Notes: generated by a model from the letters alone, not told the origin. A DNA stretch of 64,000 nt from Saccharomyces paradoxus (GCF_002079055.1 NC_047499.1:310001-374000); one strand, 5' to 3'. Counted from the first letter of the stretch, positions 40,910-51,236 are shown. Numbers and translations are program-made.

Positions 40910-42346
40910 ATGTCGGAAGCGATATTTCAGCCAACGGATATTGTTCTTGCAAAAGTTAAAGGGTTTTCAGCATGGCCGGCAATGATCATCCCTAATGAAC
41001 TCATCCCAGATAACATCCTCAAGACCAAACCTATGAGCGTGCACAAAGGCAAGTCAGACAATGATAAGGATGCAGATGTAGACGCAGGAGCAGAATCAGA
41101 GGCGGGAGATCGGGAGCAAAGCGACGAAGAAGAAGCGGAGGCTTTTGGTGAAAGTGAGGTTAATCCTGAAAAATTCATAATACACACTCCAGTTTTAAAG
41201 TTCCGTAAAAATGATGCGCTGAAACCGGCTTACTGTGTCAAGTTTTTTTGCGATGATTCTTATATCTGGGTGAAGCCTACGGATATGAAGATTCTAACAA
41301 GCGAGGATTGTCGTCAGTGGCTAAGCGGCAAACAGCGGAAGAACAAGAAACTAATACCGGCCTATGAAATGGCTATGAGGGGCAAAGATGGAATTGATAT
41401 TTGGGAATTCGTGGAATATGGGTCTTACGGAAAGCCAGATGAAGAGGAATACGTAGAAGAAGATGAAGAAGAAGACGAACCTAAAAAAATGGCAACAAGA
41501 CCGACTAGATCTTCCAGTAGACAGCGTCATAAACGCGTCTCTGAAACGGAAAAGAGTGAGGACGGCAATACAAACAAGCGGAAGAGAGTTACCAGATCGA
41601 CTAGGCAACAAGTGGTTGACACTTCAGAGGAGGAAGATGAGGGAGTGGAGGAAGACGAAGACGAAGATGAAGAAGTACAGGAGATTGTTAGAAAGAGGCC
41701 GCAAAGAAGCAAAACTAAGAAAGCGGTAGTGTCGAATGCTAAGCCAAAGCCAAAGCCAAAGCCAAAAAAAGAAAAACCTAAACCACCCAAAATAATCAAG
41801 TATCATTTTGAAGATGATGAAGATTGGAGTATTGTTGGGTTGGGTCCGCAAGATTTATCAATCGAAAAAACAATGGATCCGATTGCGAAAAAACTGTCGC
41901 AGAAGAAAAACTTAGAAAAGCATGCAGAGGTTAAGTTAGATTTGGAGGATAAACTAGCAGGCATCAACAAACTATTGTGTGAAGTCTTATGTTCAGCTAT
42001 CAACCAGGCCGTTTCGATAAAGGATGATTTTGAAGTAATATTAGATGAATTGCAGACTGCCCTTGACACCAGGGGGTCCAAAAACGAATTTATAACAATT
42101 TTCCAGTCGAACAATTCCTTACTGTTGAACTTTAGAATATTATTCAACTTAAGGAAAAAGGAACTGAACAAATGGGACCTATGGGATCGTTTCCAAGACA
42201 TTTTTAAGCATATTTATTCATATCAGTTTATACCTGATACGAAAGATTGGCAACTAGAGCAAGATATGGAAGTTGAAGAAATAGGTCAGGAAGACCCGAA
42301 CTCTCATGAACCTGTGAAGGAAGAAGAAACCAAAACGGGAGCATAA
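40910..42346 (+). CDS. IOC4: Ioc4: PWWP-domain subunit of the Isw1b chromatin remodeller
   Basis: This 478-residue protein (about 475 in S. cerevisiae) recruits Isw1b, with Ioc2 and Isw1, to H3K36-methylated transcribed chromatin. The N-terminal PWWP domain begins FQPTDIVLAKVKGFSAWPAMI (SAWPA as the motif). It is interrupted by an acidic insertion (~50-85), then continues with FIIHTPVLKFRKND and YCVKFFCDDSYIWV. The middle is alternating acidic and basic, including four Lys-Pro repeats from an AAGCCA six-base repeat near 41741-41766. A helical C-terminal region (~330-455) follows. The start is the ATG 12 codons inside the longest frame. Confidence 0.95.
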   Translation: MSEAIFQPTDIVLAKVKGFSAWPAMIIPNELIPDNILKTKPMSVHKGKSDNDKDADVDAGAESEAGDREQSDEEEAEAFGESEVNPEKFIIHTPVLKFRKNDALKPAYCVKFFCDDSYIWVKPTDMKILTSEDCRQWLSGKQRKNKKLIPAYEMAMRGKDGIDIWEFVEYGSYGKPDEEEYVEEDEEEDEPKKMATRPTRSSSRQRHKRVSETEKSEDGNTNKRKRVTRSTRQQVVDTSEEEDEGVEEDEDEDEEVQEIVRKRPQRSKTKKAVVSNAKPKPKPKPKKEKPKPPKIIKYHFEDDEDWSIVGLGPQDLSIEKTMDPIAKKLSQKKNLEKHAEVKLDLEDKLAGINKLLCEVLCSAINQAVSIKDDFEVILDELQTALDTRGSKNEFITIFQSNNSLLLNFRILFNLRKKELNKWDLWDRFQDIFKHIYSYQFIPDTKDWQLEQDMEVEEIGQEDPNSHEPVKEEETKTGA

Positions 42347-42493
42347 CCTGTGGTCGTCGTGGTTTATATACTGGATTTAAATAAATAGAGGGCAACCTGT
42401 GTAATATAATAGACTAAAACTGGATGATTTGTACGTGTGCTGATATATATGAAGTCTTCCGGATTAGCCTAGATTGTCCTGTACCATTGTAAT

Positions 42494-42590
42494 TGTTGGA
42501 ATAAGAATCAACTATCATCTATTGACTAGTATTAATACTACTGGCACATTATCACATACGGTGTAAGAAGATGACACAAAGATTGATCAA
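42494..42590 (+). mobile_element. Delta LTR fragment (Ty1/Ty2 family), 5' part only
   Basis: About 95 bp starting TGTTGGAATAAGAATC match the first third of a delta LTR on the plus strand. The remainder is missing and an inverted delta follows directly. Broken relic. The right-hand limit is approximate. Confidence 0.75.
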
Positions 42591-42594
42591 ACAT

Positions 42595-42899
42595 AATACT
42601 GAGATAACTGTTGGGATTCCATTGTTGTTAAGGACTATACTATTAGGTATACAGAATATACTAGAAGTTCTCCTCGAGGATATAGGAATCCACAAAAGGG
42701 AATCGATAGTTCTACATAGTGTTATTACCTTATCTTCTTTCTTTTTATATGTTGTCATTCATTATCCTATTACATTATCAATCCTTGCATTTCAGCTTCC
42801 ATTAGATTGGATGACTGTTTCTCAATCTTTATGCCATCCTCTTGCACCGCATATTATAATATAATATTAAATAGATGATATTAGAATTTCATTCCAACA
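42595..42899 (-). mobile_element. Solo delta LTR (Ty1/Ty2 family), truncated at its 3' end
   Basis: An inverted delta of about 305 bp. Its LTR 5' end, ATTCCAACA, is at 42891-42899, and the internal GTTCTCCTCGAGGATATAGG block is typical. The terminal part of the LTR 3' end is missing at the junction with the plus-strand fragment. It lies 97 bp upstream of tRNA-His, the usual Ty1 target zone. It is nearly identical by eye to the delta at 51707-52023, which has the opposite orientation. Confidence 0.85.
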
Positions 42900-42996
42900 C
42901 ATTCCAATACAAACACGATTCAAGCATGGGTTGCTATATTTGTAACTCGGCTATGAATGAAGTATATTATCCTTAAATATATCAGATTCTAAGTTT

Positions 42997-43068
42997 GCCA
43001 TCTTAGTATAGTGGTTAGTACACATCGTTGTGGCCGATGAAACCCTGGTTCGATTCTAGGAGATGGCA
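42997..43068 (+). tRNA. tH(GTG): tRNA-His (GTG)
   Basis: The 72-nt gene begins GCCATCTTAGTATAG and ends GATGGCA. The anticodon GTG sits in CGTTGTGGC. As usual for eukaryotic tRNA-His, the extra 5' G is not encoded. A T9 terminator follows directly. Delta relics lie upstream. Confidence 0.97.
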
Positions 43069-43309
43069 TTTTTTTTTTGCAACTGCAATGATAATATGAA
43101 CATTAACAAACGACGTTGATTAATTATCTCCGTCAAAAGGAAGTGATTATAGGTAGTGATCCAAGAACAGGTCTTTTTCGCTTCCTTAAACATTTGTCCT
43201 TGTGTAGCCCTTCGGGCCATCCGTAAACATTTAGAAATATAAGTTGTTAAATATTAAATGCATTACAAATTTGTATTTGGCTCTATATATGGTTTTATTA
43301 TATAATTAT

Positions 43310-46300
43310 TCAGAAGGTCTGCTCTGCAGCATGGTTTACGATAAACACGTATGTACCACTGTTTGCATCATAACTTTCAAACTTGGAATTTGGGTTTCTT
43401 TTTAAGCGGTCAATATGCCTCTTAACCAGTTGATGGTTTGGATCCTTTATAGGTTTCCTAGTAGATTTATCTACAGGATAACAATTAAAGCAGGTAATTC
43501 TAGCTCGAACGTTAATACCTTCGCCTCTCTTCGGTCTGTTAGGTGAGCCCGCATATATTATACAAGTTTTCGGCTCAAAAGTAATGATAATACCTCCTAA
43601 TAAGGTCAAAGGAATTTCGGCGAGGTCAACAGGTTCAAGAAATTCAATTTTACCATAACTTCTATGACCCACGATTAAATGAGGAACTTTGCGCAGTTTC
43701 AACAGAGGATAAGAGGATAAGGTGTCTATGGATGGAGAAATGTAGTAATCTTCGTTGATGAAGGAAGCATCTTTTTCTGCAACGTCCACAACAACCGTCT
43801 TTTTATCATCTTCTGAATATGCTCGCTTTTGCAAAGTGACGACGTTTTCCTTATTTTCTTCGCCCATGTCTCTGGGGCGATTTATTGTATTGCTGTTTTC
43901 TTCATCGTTTTTTGAGGGCAAAATTGTTGTTTCCCCGCCATTAGTGGCTTCTTTTTCATCCATCTTTGGCTTTCCCAGGATCGTTTCTTGTTCATCACTT
44001 TTACTTTTATCAGTGATATCGTGGTTCAATGATCCATTACTCTTTTCCTCAGATGTGGTCAACAGTTTCTTGTTATTAATTAGGTTCTTAAATGATCTTT
44101 TGTCGGGATTAAATAATAACTCAGAGGCTTTTAATATGCTTTCGTCTAAGGTTTCCTCCTGTTGGCTAGATATTGCTACCTGATTATTCTTTTTATCGAT
44201 GGAAATGGACAATTTTGGATCAGCCTTGATCTGGACCCTATCCATTATAGAATTATTAACCTTAAGCTTGGCTGTAAATAAGGTTTTAGGAACCATCTTA
44301 TATGCGCTGGTCAAACTGGCTTTTTTGCGCTCATCAGCTTTGATCTTTGTAGCGCTTGGTTGAATCGGACTGGAAACTGTGTTGACGACAGTTGCCTTCG
44401 AAAAGAGTTCATTAGTACCGTATGGATTACTATTTTGAAGTTGTAATTTTTGCTGTTGTTGTTGTTGAAGCCCGTTCTGTGATTGTATCATTGGCTGAGA
44501 AGATTGTGAAAACAATCCTCCGCCGGAGATATTCGTATTAGTGTTATTTTGAAATAAGCCTCCACTATTAGTAGATTGCGAAGGGTTATTATTACTAAAC
44601 AAGCCCGTTGAACCAGTTGGATTATTCAAGTTGTTATTGTTTCCAAACAGTCCTCCACCAACTGTGGGAGCCCCTGCACTAACAGGTTTATTGCCAAACA
44701 AACCAGTAGAATTGGTCGTGGTCGCCGTGTTAGATGCATTATTGGACCCAAATATCCCACCTGAAGAGGCGTTTGGAGCTGTGCCATTGGTACCTCCGAA
44801 AAGAGATCCCGTAGCAGGCTTGTTACCAAATAATCCCCCAGTAGTTGAGGCAGGATTGTTTTGATTAGCAACTTGACTGTTTCCAAATAATCCGCCCCCA
44901 ACAGAGTTTGCTGGTTTTGAGCCAAACAGGCCTCCCGGAGCCGGTTGCTGTTTATTTTGGAACAAACCTCCCGGTTGCTGTTGCTGATTGTTTCCGCTCA
45001 TACCGCCATTCTGATTTGTTGCGCTGTTTGAAAATAAACCTGTATTGCCAAAACCGGTGGGTTTCGTTCCAAAAAGATTAGTATTCTCTTGTGGTTGTTG
45101 TAACCCATTTTGGCCAAATGGTTGATTGTTACTTTGATTCGAGTGGCCAAACAACCCGCCGGGTTGAGACTGTGACTGGTTGTTTTGTTGTCCGAATAAT
45201 CCTCCCGTTGATTGCTGTTGTTGATTATTTTGCCCGAACAAAGAATTGCCTTGGGTGTTACCAGACCCAAAATTGGATGCACCCTGTTGTTGTCCAAACA
45301 GTCCACCTGTAGATTTGCTTCCAAACAACCCACCTTGTTGTGGTGGTTGGCCAAATGTGTTTGAGGAGTTTTGCTGTCCAAATAAACCGGGCTGGTTCTG
45401 GTTCTGATTATTTTGACCGAACAGTCCTCCAGTGTTAGAATTCTGTTGCTGGCCAAATAATCCTCCCCCACTTTGCTGCTGGTTACTTTGCCCAAATAAG
45501 CCACCAGAGGTAGCGCCAGTCGAGTTGGTACCCATTCCAAATGTTTTTGTACCACCAGGTTGCGTAAATAGTCCAGCAGAAGCTGGTTTGGCTCCAAAAA
45601 GACCACCACTGCCTGGCTGTTGGCCAAAAGTGCCGCCATTTGCGTTGGCGTTTGACTGACCAAATATACCACCAGTGCTTTGTTGTGTTTGTTGTTGCGG
45701 GAAGGCACCACGATTCACCTGACCAAAGGCGCCTCCGTTACTTATATTACTTGCCCCAAATGAATTTTGTTGTTGACCAAATAAACCTCCATTAGTACTC
45801 GAATTTTGCTGGCCGAAAAGGCCTGTGCTATTGGTATTGTTTGTAGGGTTGGTTGTATTACCAAACAATCCGCCAGAAGTGGCAGGTTTATTTGCTCCGA
45901 ATGCTGAATTCCCTGAAAGGTTAGTAGAACTTCCAAACAATCCTGTAGAGTTGGTAGCTCCAGAGCCAAAACCACCTGATCCAGTTCCAAACATGCCTGT
46001 TGCCGGCTTCTGGCCGAATAAACCCCCTGTTGTAGCAGAAGTAGTGGGGTTGTTATTCCCCATCATTCCAAATCCTGCATTGGTACTATCTTGAGGATTG
46101 CTAAAGGTAGTACTGGCGCCATTTTGACCCGTACCGAATTTTCTTCCAGCTTGATAGTCTTGAAATCTCAATTCTTCAAAGGAAAAGTTTCTGTATTCTG
46201 GCATACAGGTGATACTTTGGAAAACGTTGGTGACACCCGTGGTTGGATCCTTCTCTTCGAATGTAGTAAAGGGTTTAATGCTTGTACCTGCCGTAGAGTT

Positions 46301-46639
46301 GGGCGCGACAGATGCAGAACCAGCAGCAAGTGATGTGTTATTACCCATGCCACCAAAAATCGAGCCAGAGGCGTTGTTGTTTGTACCCAATTGACTTTGA
46401 CCGAAAGGAGTACCGTTGACCGCTGTCGATCCAGACATTCCGAAGGGAGAATTGGAAGTCTGGTTACCAAAACTACCGAATGCAGGTGCCTGTGTTGCAT
46501 TTGTTTGCTGACCGAGGCCGAAGGTAGAATTGTTTGCTACTGGTTGCTGTTGTTGCTGTTGTGCACCAAAAGATGATCCTGTTGAGCCAAATGGCTGTGT
46601 TGTTGCGCTGGGAAATGCACCACGGCTAACTCCAAACAT
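43310..46639 (-). CDS. NUP116: Nup116: GLFG nucleoporin (Nup98 family)
   Basis: This 1109-residue FG nucleoporin (1113 in S. cerevisiae) forms part of the transport barrier and is a karyopherin and Mex67 docking site. The order is N-terminal FG and Gln-rich sequence; a Gle2-binding GLEBS segment at about 121-168 (IKPFTTFEEKDPTTG through FEELRFQDYQAGRKFG); and dozens of GLFG repeats in Asn/Gln/Ser/Thr linkers (about 170-740). A charged linker follows, then a C-terminal Nup98-type domain (about 965-1105). That domain binds Nup82 and, unlike Nup98/Nup145, has no autoproteolytic C-terminal peptide. Its paralogue is Nup100. The large antisense open frames over the repeats are by-products of composition. 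Confidence 0.97.
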   Translation of the reverse strand: MFGVSRGAFPSATTQPFGSTGSSFGAQQQQQQPVANNSTFGLGQQTNATQAPAFGSFGNQTSNSPFGMSGSTAVNGTPFGQSQLGTNNNASGSIFGGMGNNTSLAAGSASVAPNSTAGTSIKPFTTFEEKDPTTGVTNVFQSITCMPEYRNFSFEELRFQDYQAGRKFGTGQNGASTTFSNPQDSTNAGFGMMGNNNPTTSATTGGLFGQKPATGMFGTGSGGFGSGATNSTGLFGSSTNLSGNSAFGANKPATSGGLFGNTTNPTNNTNSTGLFGQQNSSTNGGLFGQQQNSFGASNISNGGAFGQVNRGAFPQQQTQQSTGGIFGQSNANANGGTFGQQPGSGGLFGAKPASAGLFTQPGGTKTFGMGTNSTGATSGGLFGQSNQQQSGGGLFGQQQNSNTGGLFGQNNQNQNQPGLFGQQNSSNTFGQPPQQGGLFGSKSTGGLFGQQQGASNFGSGNTQGNSLFGQNNQQQQSTGGLFGQQNNQSQSQPGGLFGHSNQSNNQPFGQNGLQQPQENTNLFGTKPTGFGNTGLFSNSATNQNGGMSGNNQQQQPGGLFQNKQQPAPGGLFGSKPANSVGGGLFGNSQVANQNNPASTTGGLFGNKPATGSLFGGTNGTAPNASSGGIFGSNNASNTATTTNSTGLFGNKPVSAGAPTVGGGLFGNNNNLNNPTGSTGLFSNNNPSQSTNSGGLFQNNTNTNISGGGLFSQSSQPMIQSQNGLQQQQQQKLQLQNSNPYGTNELFSKATVVNTVSSPIQPSATKIKADERKKASLTSAYKMVPKTLFTAKLKVNNSIMDRVQIKADPKLSISIDKKNNQVAISSQQEETLDESILKASELLFNPDKRSFKNLINNKKLLTTSEEKSNGSLNHDITDKSKSDEQETILGKPKMDEKEATNGGETTILPSKNDEENSNTINRPRDMGEENKENVVTLQKRAYSEDDKKTVVVDVAEKDASFINEDYYISPSIDTLSSYPLLKLRKVPHLIVGHRSYGKIEFLEPVDLAEIPLTLLGGIIITFEPKTCIIYAGSPNRPKRGEGINVRARITCFNCYPVDKSTRKPIKDPNHQLVKRHIDRLKRNPNSKFESYDANSGTYVFIVNHAAEQTF

Positions 46640-46920
46640 AGTAATGTTTCAAAACAAAAAAAAATTCCAAAGCTGAATGATGTCCTCTCAGTTACCGGGG
46701 ATCTCTCTGCGACGCTGATGGTTTCGCTTGTGACCTTATGGCAGCTTATTGACTCTAAATGTTTCTTAGTTTTGTTCTTTTTCCATCAGACATGGCAGGA
46801 ATGAAAATCCGGGTAATGAACATTTGCAAGAGTGACAATAATAAACTGACGCGTAATCAAGATCCATCGATATATTAGACTAGAATGCCGTAGAAAAGTG
46901 AACAGAATTTTATTGAACTC
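46640..46920. promoter_or_regulatory. NUP116-CSM3 divergent promoter with Reb1 and MCB sites
   Basis: A Reb1 site CGGGTAA lies at 46810-46816 and an MCB element ACGCGT at 46849-46854, about 70 bp upstream of CSM3. MCB is the binding site of MBF (Mbp1-Swi6), which drives G1/S expression. This fits a replication-checkpoint gene. Confidence 0.6.
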
Positions 46921-47877
46921 ATGGACCAGGAATCTGATAGTTTGTTACTAGATTTCAATGGCTCCGGTGGTGCCCAAAAAGACCCAACCATACCGAATGG
47001 CTTGGATGGTTCAGTGGTTGATCCTACCATAGCGGACCCAACTGCAATTGTAACTAAAAAGAGAAGGCCTCAAGTAAAATTAACAGCCGAAAAACTACTC
47101 AGTGATAAAGGTTTACCGTATGTTCTGAAAAATGCACATAAAAGGATACGAATCTCCTCAAAAAAAAACTCTTATGATAATTTATCAAATATTATTCAGT
47201 TTTATCAGCTTTGGGCACATGAATTGTTTCCCAAGGCAAAATTCAAGGATTTTATGAAGATTTGTCAGACAGTAGGTAAAACAGATCCAGTTCTGAGAGA
47301 ATATAGAGTTAGTCTTTTCAGAGATGAGATGGGCATGAGCTTCGATGTTGGCACACAGGAGGCTGGACAAGACTTGGAAGCACAATCGCTTATGGTTGAA
47401 GAACATGCTACTGCCATGGGGGCGGGGCCTATTGCTGCAGATAGTTTCAGCGCACAAGACAAAAGAGACGTAAATGGACATGATCATGATAATGACGAAG
47501 ATGATGAAATCTATCACCTTTCTTCCAACAACAGAAGAAGACGAGTTTTGGACGAACGAGGGAATAATGCAACAGTAGCACACAATGTTGTACCGCCTAA
47601 GGAAGATGTGGATACATTACTAAAAAAGTTTAAGTTACAAGGGCCCTCTGGCTTTACTGAAGACGAGAAGAAGCTTTTATTAGGATGGCTAGACGCGCAT
47701 CGTAGTATGGAAAAAGATTATATGACTGAAGAAGACGTTCAGCTGGTACAAAACCTGGAAGAATGGGAAATGAACGATATAGAAAGACAGGAGAGTCATT
47801 ATGATTTTTTGCCAAGAGAAGACGAATTTGGTGTAGATCAAGATGAGTTAGATGCTATGAAGGAAATGGGCTTTTAA
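46921..47877 (+). CDS. CSM3: Csm3: replication-fork protection complex subunit
   Basis: This 318-residue protein (317 in S. cerevisiae), the Tipin/Swi3 homologue, forms a complex with Tof1 and Mrc1. The complex stabilises stalled forks, supports checkpoint signalling and aids cohesion. The conserved Swi3 domain is at about 50-140: PQVKLTAEKLLSDKGLPYVL, then IIQFYQLWAHELFPKAKFKDF and CQTVGKTDPVLREYR. The C-terminal half is acidic and less conserved. An MCB element lies in the promoter. Confidence 0.96.
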   Translation: MDQESDSLLLDFNGSGGAQKDPTIPNGLDGSVVDPTIADPTAIVTKKRRPQVKLTAEKLLSDKGLPYVLKNAHKRIRISSKKNSYDNLSNIIQFYQLWAHELFPKAKFKDFMKICQTVGKTDPVLREYRVSLFRDEMGMSFDVGTQEAGQDLEAQSLMVEEHATAMGAGPIAADSFSAQDKRDVNGHDHDNDEDDEIYHLSSNNRRRRVLDERGNNATVAHNVVPPKEDVDTLLKKFKLQGPSGFTEDEKKLLLGWLDAHRSMEKDYMTEEDVQLVQNLEEWEMNDIERQESHYDFLPREDEFGVDQDELDAMKEMGF

Positions 47878-48023
47878 CATTGCCTTTGAAGGTGGTATAT
47901 ATATGTATATATACATATATTTATAGAAGTACGTAAATGAAGCGCTGTAGAAAGAGCCTGGTTTTAGTGTTTAATTTTTTCTTCTAGGGCGTTATTATAC
48001 AATATCTACTTCTAATTATTTAT

Positions 48024-50444
48024 CTATGTGGTCCATAAACGAGCCGTATTATCAGCACCGGCAGAAAATAGCCAAGCTTCCCTTGGATGCCAAATAGCGT
48101 CGAGAACACCCAGACTATTCATTACTTTGTGACCGGTTAGTTTCTTTAGTGGCACAATCATTGGATTTTTCATCATGTCGTCATAAACAGTGGCATGGAA
48201 AACATGTATGGTACCGTCATCAGCGGCAGAACTGAATAGAGGTAACTTTTTGTGAAAATTCACACTTCTGACAGCTTTATCATGATATCTTAGTGTTTTG
48301 TATGGCGTGCTAGCCAAATCCAGGTCGTGCCACAAGACTCTCTTGTCAAACGACGAAGCAATTAAATTATCGCCTCTTGGGTGAATATCGATTTTAGATA
48401 ACCAACGGGCACCAGGCAACAGTTTCTTTACTAATATTTGTTGAGATAAATCATAAATTCTGACATATCTTTGGGAACAGACAAACAATTGAGGTTTGAA
48501 AGGATGGAACTTGGCATCCATAATAATCCCCTTCGATTTTCTGAATGGGGATTGGGTCAAATGCTTGGAAACTTGGTGAATCAAAACAGAAGTGTTACCA
48601 GAATCAGGTTGGACGGTGACGAAATAATCACCCTTTCTATGCCATGAAAGCCTTTTTACAGTTTTTTTACAAGAAATAGTGATACAAATATCTCTTTCTA
48701 GTTGCTTTTGAGAAGGTTTGTTCCACTGGGCTACTTGTTTTTTTACGGCATTCTTAGTAGATTCATTTTCACCATCTTCATCGTCATTACCATCCTCATT
48801 GACTTCTAGGTTAGATTTTTTAACAGTACCAAAAGTATCGTAGCCGAAACCATCTTCAATCTTTGTTTTGCCGTTATTTTCAATATCGTAACCGAATATT
48901 GGTGGTACTATTAGATGAATATTTTCACCAACAGCAACTGCGAGAATACCGTTATTAACGTCAGGATTCCATTCAATGCATTCAATATGGTCATCTGGGT
49001 TTTCATCGCCATCGACCAAAGTTGTTCTATAAACTTCCCTACCAGTTAAAATTTCCCATACTCTGACTGTTCCGTCATCAGAGCCTGTTGCTAGCCATAA
49101 TCCAGAAGGATCAATGGACAATGTACGTACTTTCCCCTTGTGGCCAGCGTATACCGTTGAGCAACGAATAGGGAAAGGTCTCAAATCCTTAGGAGAGGGA
49201 AGTTCTGGGATCAAAGAATTTGGATCGATATTCAATTTGTTTTTACGGACACGAGGCGCTAGATACAAATCTAAAGACCTTTCAAATCTTTCTCTAATAG
49301 ATTCGCCGTAACCAGGGACCTTTCTTAAGGCAGAATACTTTTGAGGCAAGAAGTTTCTTTCTCTTTCACTATATTCAGTATTTTCCCAAGCCTCTTTTTC
49401 TTCAGGCGACAAAAGATACTCTTCGGGTGGATTGTAACTTTCTTCATTAGTTGGTGGAGGTAATTTTGGTGCTCTTAGATGCATCACATGATCATTAGTT
49501 TCAGTAGAATCACCCCATAAGTCGTATTGATAGTCTTCGGTTTTCTCCTTCTCTTTTATTTCCTTTAATTTTTTTGGAGGAATAATACGGCCTTCTCTGA
49601 TAGCTCTAACAATTTTCATAACTCTTTTGGCTTCATTTTTGGATGGAACAAATCTTCTTTTTGGTTCCGGAACAGCAGTTAATGGCATAACTTCTTCATG
49701 TCTCGTGAACCAATCGATCAACGGCTCGTATGGATTTATACTATCATCAGTTTGTTCGTTCCTTTGTATTTTAGAAATAAGTTCCAGTTCTTCTTTCGTT
49801 AAGTTCAAACTTGAACCTGAATTCTTGTCCAATAACCCAGTCCAGCCTTCAGGTAACTCGATAGACTCCAACAGTTGGTCTAAGGCAGAACCCTTAGCAG
49901 GTCTCATGATTCTTTTGCCGTTGATATCGTATCCAATATGGGGCATTTCGTCGTATGCAGAAAGTGGAATATTACCAATGGTATTTTGCGTTTCGGCATC
50001 ACTATCATCGCTATCATAAACTGGATTAATTTCAGGTTTGATAACTCTATCACTACCATCTGCATATTTTGAGTAAATATTCGGATCGGCGATGGTATGT
50101 AATTTTACGCCTGATAATTTGTCTGTTAAGGAAGTTGTGTCGTCTGAAAACTCAGAGCTGTCGTAGTCCTCTTCTTCCTCACCTTCCTCTTCGGCGAGTA
50201 GTTTGTTTAATTCGGCATCTGAGTCGTCATCGGAATCTTCTTTGGTTTCTCCATCAGATGACGATTCCTTTTCTTCAACAGCAGACTCGTATTCTTCGTC
50301 GTCTTCGTCACTCTCGCTTGCTTCCGCATCGATCAAACCATTAACGGATAAAAGGTTGTCCTCGTCTTGCTCGACATCAGATTCTTCATTAGCTGCTCTC
50401 TTTTTTGAGATCTTTGTCTCGATAATTCTGTTGTCCTTTGCCAT
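48024..50444 (-). CDS. ERB1: Erb1: BOP1-family 60S ribosome assembly factor
   Basis: This 806-residue protein (807 in S. cerevisiae) forms the Nop7-Erb1-Ytm1 (PeBoW) subcomplex needed for 27S pre-rRNA processing. Release by the AAA protein Rea1 acts on Ytm1. The N-terminus is strongly acidic (about 20-105), followed by the BOP1NT domain (about 140-400), including [18 protein letters not shown] and [22 protein letters not shown]-terminal WD40 propeller starts near 430 ([20 protein letters not shown]) and ends [12 protein letters not shown] and RRPE elements lie upstream, as expected for a ribosome-biogenesis regulon gene. Confidence 0.97.
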   Translation of the reverse strand: MAKDNRIIETKISKKRAANEESDVEQDEDNLLSVNGLIDAEASESDEDDEEYESAVEEKESSSDGETKEDSDDDSDAELNKLLAEEEGEEEEDYDSSEFSDDTTSLTDKLSGVKLHTIADPNIYSKYADGSDRVIKPEINPVYDSDDSDAETQNTIGNIPLSAYDEMPHIGYDINGKRIMRPAKGSALDQLLESIELPEGWTGLLDKNSGSSLNLTKEELELISKIQRNEQTDDSINPYEPLIDWFTRHEEVMPLTAVPEPKRRFVPSKNEAKRVMKIVRAIREGRIIPPKKLKEIKEKEKTEDYQYDLWGDSTETNDHVMHLRAPKLPPPTNEESYNPPEEYLLSPEEKEAWENTEYSERERNFLPQKYSALRKVPGYGESIRERFERSLDLYLAPRVRKNKLNIDPNSLIPELPSPKDLRPFPIRCSTVYAGHKGKVRTLSIDPSGLWLATGSDDGTVRVWEILTGREVYRTTLVDGDENPDDHIECIEWNPDVNNGILAVAVGENIHLIVPPIFGYDIENNGKTKIEDGFGYDTFGTVKKSNLEVNEDGNDDEDGENESTKNAVKKQVAQWNKPSQKQLERDICITISCKKTVKRLSWHRKGDYFVTVQPDSGNTSVLIHQVSKHLTQSPFRKSKGIIMDAKFHPFKPQLFVCSQRYVRIYDLSQQILVKKLLPGARWLSKIDIHPRGDNLIASSFDKRVLWHDLDLASTPYKTLRYHDKAVRSVNFHKKLPLFSSAADDGTIHVFHATVYDDMMKNPMIVPLKKLTGHKVMNSLGVLDAIWHPREAWLFSAGADNTARLWTT

Positions 50445-50543
50445 TGTTGACCTAGTCGTATAATGTCAGGACAGAAGTAACACAACACAATACTTTTACT
50501 GGCTACAAACTATATGTGACTGAATCTCAATGTGTAAATTTTA

Positions 50544-50577
50544 AGCTCATCGCAAAACCAAAAAAAAAAAATTTTCA
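50544..50577 (-). promoter_or_regulatory. PAC and RRPE elements of the ERB1 promoter
   Basis: On the ERB1 strand, GCGATGAGCT (PAC, bound by Dot6/Tod6) is at 50544-50553 and TGAAAATTTT (RRPE, bound by Stb3) at 50568-50577. They lie about 100-133 bp upstream of the ATG with the usual close spacing. This pair is the hallmark of the ribosome-biogenesis regulon. Confidence 0.85.
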
Positions 50578-50760
50578 ATAATTTTTCACTAACTTAAAAA
50601 CGAAGGGGGTAACCCATAGGAGAGTTATTGGGACCTAGAAGAACGAAATCGTGACATTTCAAATCTATCAAATCAGCAATAACATACCAGCGATAAGCAC
50701 ATTGTCCTGTACTCAGTTCTTCCTCGTATGCTCAATTCCATGTACTCAATACTGTTCTTA

Positions 50761-50767
50761 CGGGTAA
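50761..50767 (+). promoter_or_regulatory. Reb1 site in the ERB1 upstream region
   Basis: CGGGTAA, about 320 bp upstream of ERB1. Motif only. Confidence 0.4.
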
Positions 50768-50950
50768 AAGAATGCCGCAATTATATGGCTGTCAAATCAA
50801 TTTACATAAAAGATGGAAAATTGTTGTGCAGCTCTGACAACATTTGTTGTCTTTTTTGCTGGAAACTTCACAAAATACCTAAAAATGTAAACTCTTAATA
50901 ACGATGTTGGAAAACTAGTGAAATCGGTCATTATCTTCGGTGACATTGAT

Positions 50951-50961
50951 TTTTATATTTT
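50951..50961 (+). other. Candidate replication origin: ACS match TTTTATATTTT
   Basis: An exact 11/11 match to WTTTAYRTTTW in AT-rich intergenic DNA, followed by A-rich sequence to 51070. It sits about 510 bp upstream of ERB1, close to where I recall an S. cerevisiae chromosome XIII ARS (ARS1310 region). ACS matches also occur by chance, so origin activity is inference. Confidence 0.4.
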
Positions 50962-51162
50962 TTTTGTCATTTATAGTTTAGTTTACAGAACAAGACTTCT
51001 ACACTCTTCCAGACTACAGTTAAAAGAAACAAGATAAAACAAAAAAAGGAACTAAGAAAAAAGAAAATATAAGCGAAGAAGTTAGTCACTACACATTAAG
51101 CAATGCTGATCACGTAGTGGGATGAATCAGAAGCTTGACATACAGATCAAAAAATTAAAAAA

Positions 51163-51236
51163 TGATTTCGCCCAGGATCGAACTGGGGACGTTCTGCGTG
51201 TTAAGCAGATGCCATAACCGACTAGACCACGAAACC
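51163..51236 (-). tRNA. tV(AAC): tRNA-Val (AAC)
   Basis: The 74-nt minus-strand gene begins GGTTTCGTGGTCTAG and ends GGGCGAAATCA. The anticodon AAC sits in GCTTAACACG. There is no intron. A sigma LTR begins 16 bp upstream, and a delta LTR lies farther out. Confidence 0.97.

Noticed and set aside
44998-45711. A 237-codon open frame inside NUP116
   Set aside because: Same-strand alternative frame of the GLFG repeat region. Repeat composition keeps several frames open.
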